Origin: DAHUXN01 sp963729815
Lineage (GTDB): Bacteria > Acidobacteriota > Terriglobia > Acidiferrales > UBA7541
Length of the DNA: 64,000 nucleotides
Assembly: GCA_963729815.1 (NCBI GenBank)
Contig: CAVSPU010000002.1
Location: forward strand, 682,001 to 746,000
Direction: 5' to 3'
In this document: in pieces, positions 62,063 through 64,000 of the stretch
Position numbering within the stretch: position 1 is the first letter of the stretch
How the letters are laid out: each line of letters opens with the position of its first letter
The notes under the pieces: model-generated
What the model saw: the letters and a program-made list of their open reading frames with translations, nothing else
What the model was told of the DNA's origin: nothing
The model's database searches: none
Translations under genes and position numbers: made by a program

Positions 62063-62272
62063 GGGCGCCGGCCAATGCCCGCGAGCGAGGCTGAATGCTC
62101 GAAGGCCGCCTAAGGCTGGCAAAACTGTCTTTGTAAGTATGCCTAAGATTTTCCGGCCCGCCACAGCGAGCGATCCGCGCGTTTCCAGAACAAAAAGAGC
62201 AGGCTCGTAGGACTTTAGTACTATGCGATGATTTTTGCGCGAGGCCGCCGAATTCTATACAATCGCGCGGCC

Positions 62273-64000
62273 ATGCGTGTGGCTATCGATACCGGCGGAA
62301 CATTTACAGACTGCGTCTTCGTGCGCGGCGGCGAATTGCGAATACTGAAAGTGCTTTCGACGCCGGAGAATCCCGCGCGGGCCATCGCGGAAGCGCTGGA
62401 GAAGATTGTGTCGAACGCGGAATTGACCGGCGACGGCGCGTTCGAGCTGACCTGCGGAACCACGGTGGGCACCAACGCGCTGCTCCAGGGCAAGGCCGGG
62501 CGCGTGGCGCTGGTGACGACTGCGGGGTTCGAAGACATGCTCGAAATCGGCCGGCAGGCAAGGCCGCGCCTGTACGATTTTTTCGTCGAGCGGCCGAAGC
62601 CACTCGCGCCGCGGGAGAGGCGTTTCGGGCTGAAAGAGCGTGTCAGCGCCGAAGGCCGCACGCTCCTGCGTCCGGCACACGCTGAATTGGAACGCGTGGT
62701 TCGCGCCGTAAAAAACTGCGGCGCCGATGCGGCGGCCGTGTGCCTTCTATTCTCGTTCGCCAACCCCAGCCACGAAAAGCAAATCACGAAGCGATTGCGC
62801 GCGGCCGGTTTTCAAGTGTCGGCGTCCCACGAGATTTTTCCGGAGTTTCGCGAATACGAACGCACGGCCACGACGGTCGAGAACGCATGCCTGCTGCCGG
62901 TGATGAGCGAATACCTGGGCGACGTGGATCGCCTGGCGAATCGCATGAGCGAGAGTGCCGGAGGGGGCGGAACAGCGCGCGTGCGCGTGATGCAATCGAG
63001 CGGCGGAATTATTTCCGCGGCGACGGCCGCGCGCGAGCCGGTGCGCACAATTCTTTCGGGCCCAGCAGGCGGCGCATTGGGCGCGCAGTACGTCGCGGAG
63101 CTCGCGGGATTCCCGCGCATCATCACTTTTGACATGGGCGGGACGTCGACGGACGTTGCGCTCATCGACGGTCCGCTGCGCACGACGAACGAGTCGGAAG
63201 TCGCCGGGCTTCCGGTTGCTGTGCCGATGCTCGACATACACACGGTCGGCGCGGGCGGCGGGTCGCTGGCGCGATTCGACCGCGGCGGCGCGCTGCGCGT
63301 CGGACCAGAAAGCGCGGGCGCCGACCCGGGCCCCATCTGTTACGGGCGCGGCACGCGGCCAACGGTCACGGACGCGCATCTCGTTCTCGGCCGAATCGTG
63401 CCGGAAGGCTTTCTCGGCGGCGAATTCAGACTCGATTTGGAGCGTGCCCGCGAGTGGATGGGCCGCGCACGCGGCAAAATGAAAACGATGGAGCAGTTCG
63501 CGCAGGGCATTCTCGATGTGGTGGAAACGAGCATGGAGAAAGCCATTCGCGTGATTTCGATCGAGCGCGGTTATGATCCGCGCGACTACACGCTGGTCGC
63601 GTTTGGCGGTGCGGGCGGCTTGCACGCGTGCGGACTGGCGGCGGCGCTCGAGATACCGCGAGTCTTGATGCCGAAATTTCCGGGTGGCCTCTCGGCGCTC
63701 GGAATTCTTCGCGCGGATGTGACCAAGGATTTTTCCAAGACGATCTTGCTCCCGATCGAATCGCTTCAAGCGGCGCGCACAGCGCTGCAGAAAGAATTCG
63801 CCGGGATGGAGAGGCTGGCATTGAAGGAAATGCGCGGCGAAGGTTTTCAGGGGAGGAAAATCAAAATCGAGCGGTTGCTCGACATGCGCTACGTCGGGCA
63901 GGCATACGAATTGAGCGTCTCGGCAGATGGAGATTTTGCCGCTGCTTTTCATCGTGCGCACGAAAAGCGGTACGGGTATGCGGACTCGAAGCGGCCAGTT
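62273..64000 (+). CDS. hyuA: Hydantoinase A/5-oxoprolinase-like subunit (cut by window end)
   Basis: At least 576 residues; the gene continues past the window. ASKHA ATPase markers are seen: AIDTGGTFTDCVFV at the start, CGTTVGTNALLQGK, SSGGIISAATAAREPVRTILSGPAGGALGA, FDMGGTSTDVALIDG, GAGGGSLARFD and AFGGAGGLHACGLA. HyuA-type subunits hydrolyse hydantoin or 5-oxoproline rings with ATP and pair with a HyuB subunit, which should follow immediately after the window. The start at 62273 is the first ATG before the conserved core. Substrate is not deducible. Confidence 0.9.
   Translation, partial: MRVAIDTGGTFTDCVFVRGGELRILKVLSTPENPARAIAEALEKIVSNAELTGDGAFELTCGTTVGTNALLQGKAGRVALVTTAGFEDMLEIGRQARPRLYDFFVERPKPLAPRERRFGLKERVSAEGRTLLRPAHAELERVVRAVKNCGADAAAVCLLFSFANPSHEKQITKRLRAAGFQVSASHEIFPEFREYERTATTVENACLLPVMSEYLGDVDRLANRMSESAGGGGTARVRVMQSSGGIISAATAAREPVRTILSGPAGGALGAQYVAELAGFPRIITFDMGGTSTDVALIDGPLRTTNESEVAGLPVAVPMLDIHTVGAGGGSLARFDRGGALRVGPESAGADPGPICYGRGTRPTVTDAHLVLGRIVPEGFLGGEFRLDLERAREWMGRARGKMKTMEQFAQGILDVVETSMEKAIRVISIERGYDPRDYTLVAFGGAGGLHACGLAAALEIPRVLMPKFPGGLSALGILRADVTKDFSKTILLPIESLQAARTALQKEFAGMERLALKEMRGEGFQGRKIKIERLLDMRYVGQAYELSVSADGDFAAAFHRAHEKRYGYADSKRPV

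Overview
The window reads as a chromosomal contig from a member of the Acidobacteriota (Terriglobia-like). Four orphan MacB/FtsX-type permeases of the 'acidobacterial duplicated orphan permease' kind, a bacillithiol-pathway deacetylase, a tandem DUF507 pair, PEP-CTERM exported proteins and GC-rich coding with long antisense shadow ORFs all point that way. No rRNA, phage module, transposase or CRISPR array was seen. Two tRNA genes are present (Asp-GTC, Val-TAC).

Layout. 0.3-3.1 kb: small exported proteins and an amidase. 3.1-7.2 kb: pseudouridine synthase, an ArsR/VOC/SRPBCC operon, two tRNAs and two DUF507 genes. 7.3-16 kb: M48 protease, P460 cytochrome, BshB1, an SDR, a decayed peroxiredoxin, the two E1 subunits of a 2-oxoacid dehydrogenase, a Nudix hydrolase, a DipZ/TlpA-like thioredoxin and a BtuF-like binding protein. 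16-18 kb: an OmpA/PEGA envelope protein. 18.7-26.3 kb: three tandem orphan permeases, two followed by the same 52-bp palindromic repeat. 26.5-29.6 kb: an IscU-like scaffold, a CMD/AhpD-like gene with an in-frame TGA, and MocA plus XdhC (molybdoenzyme maturation).

29.7-32.6 kb is an islet: a lower-GC OLD-like ATPase/TOPRIM gene lies between imperfect inverted repeats of about 210 bp. Next come decayed repeat modules, a zinc-type MDR dehydrogenase, three PEP-CTERM genes that share sorting-tag DNA, an alpha/beta hydrolase, an alpha-carbonic anhydrase, a fourth orphan permease and a haem-c/terpene-cyclase-like lipoprotein. 43-44.3 kb is a second islet: a lower-GC membrane protein between 96-bp direct repeats. 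From 45.3 kb the content is mostly housekeeping: XRE regulator, FlK-like thioesterase and geranylgeranyl-reductase-like flavoprotein; then the tight operon rfaE2-mfd-surA-yhaM-blaI-dusB; then rsmI, fmdB, galU and tsaD; then a J-domain/beta-propeller pair and the start of a hydantoinase A gene.

The most notable signal is the gene at 27312..27887. It has a TGA exactly where the second cysteine of a CPFC redox motif belongs. The frame stays open, with family-like sequence, to the normal end. A 7-bp hairpin with a G-initial loop starts 11 nt after the TGA. Together these make a good candidate for a selenocysteine-containing CMD/AhpD-like protein. The second candidate system is the inverted-repeat-flanked OLD-like nuclease islet, a plausible single-gene defence cassette carried by a dispersed non-autonomous repeat. 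mfd is interrupted by two single-base frameshifts, which may be assembly errors or real decay.
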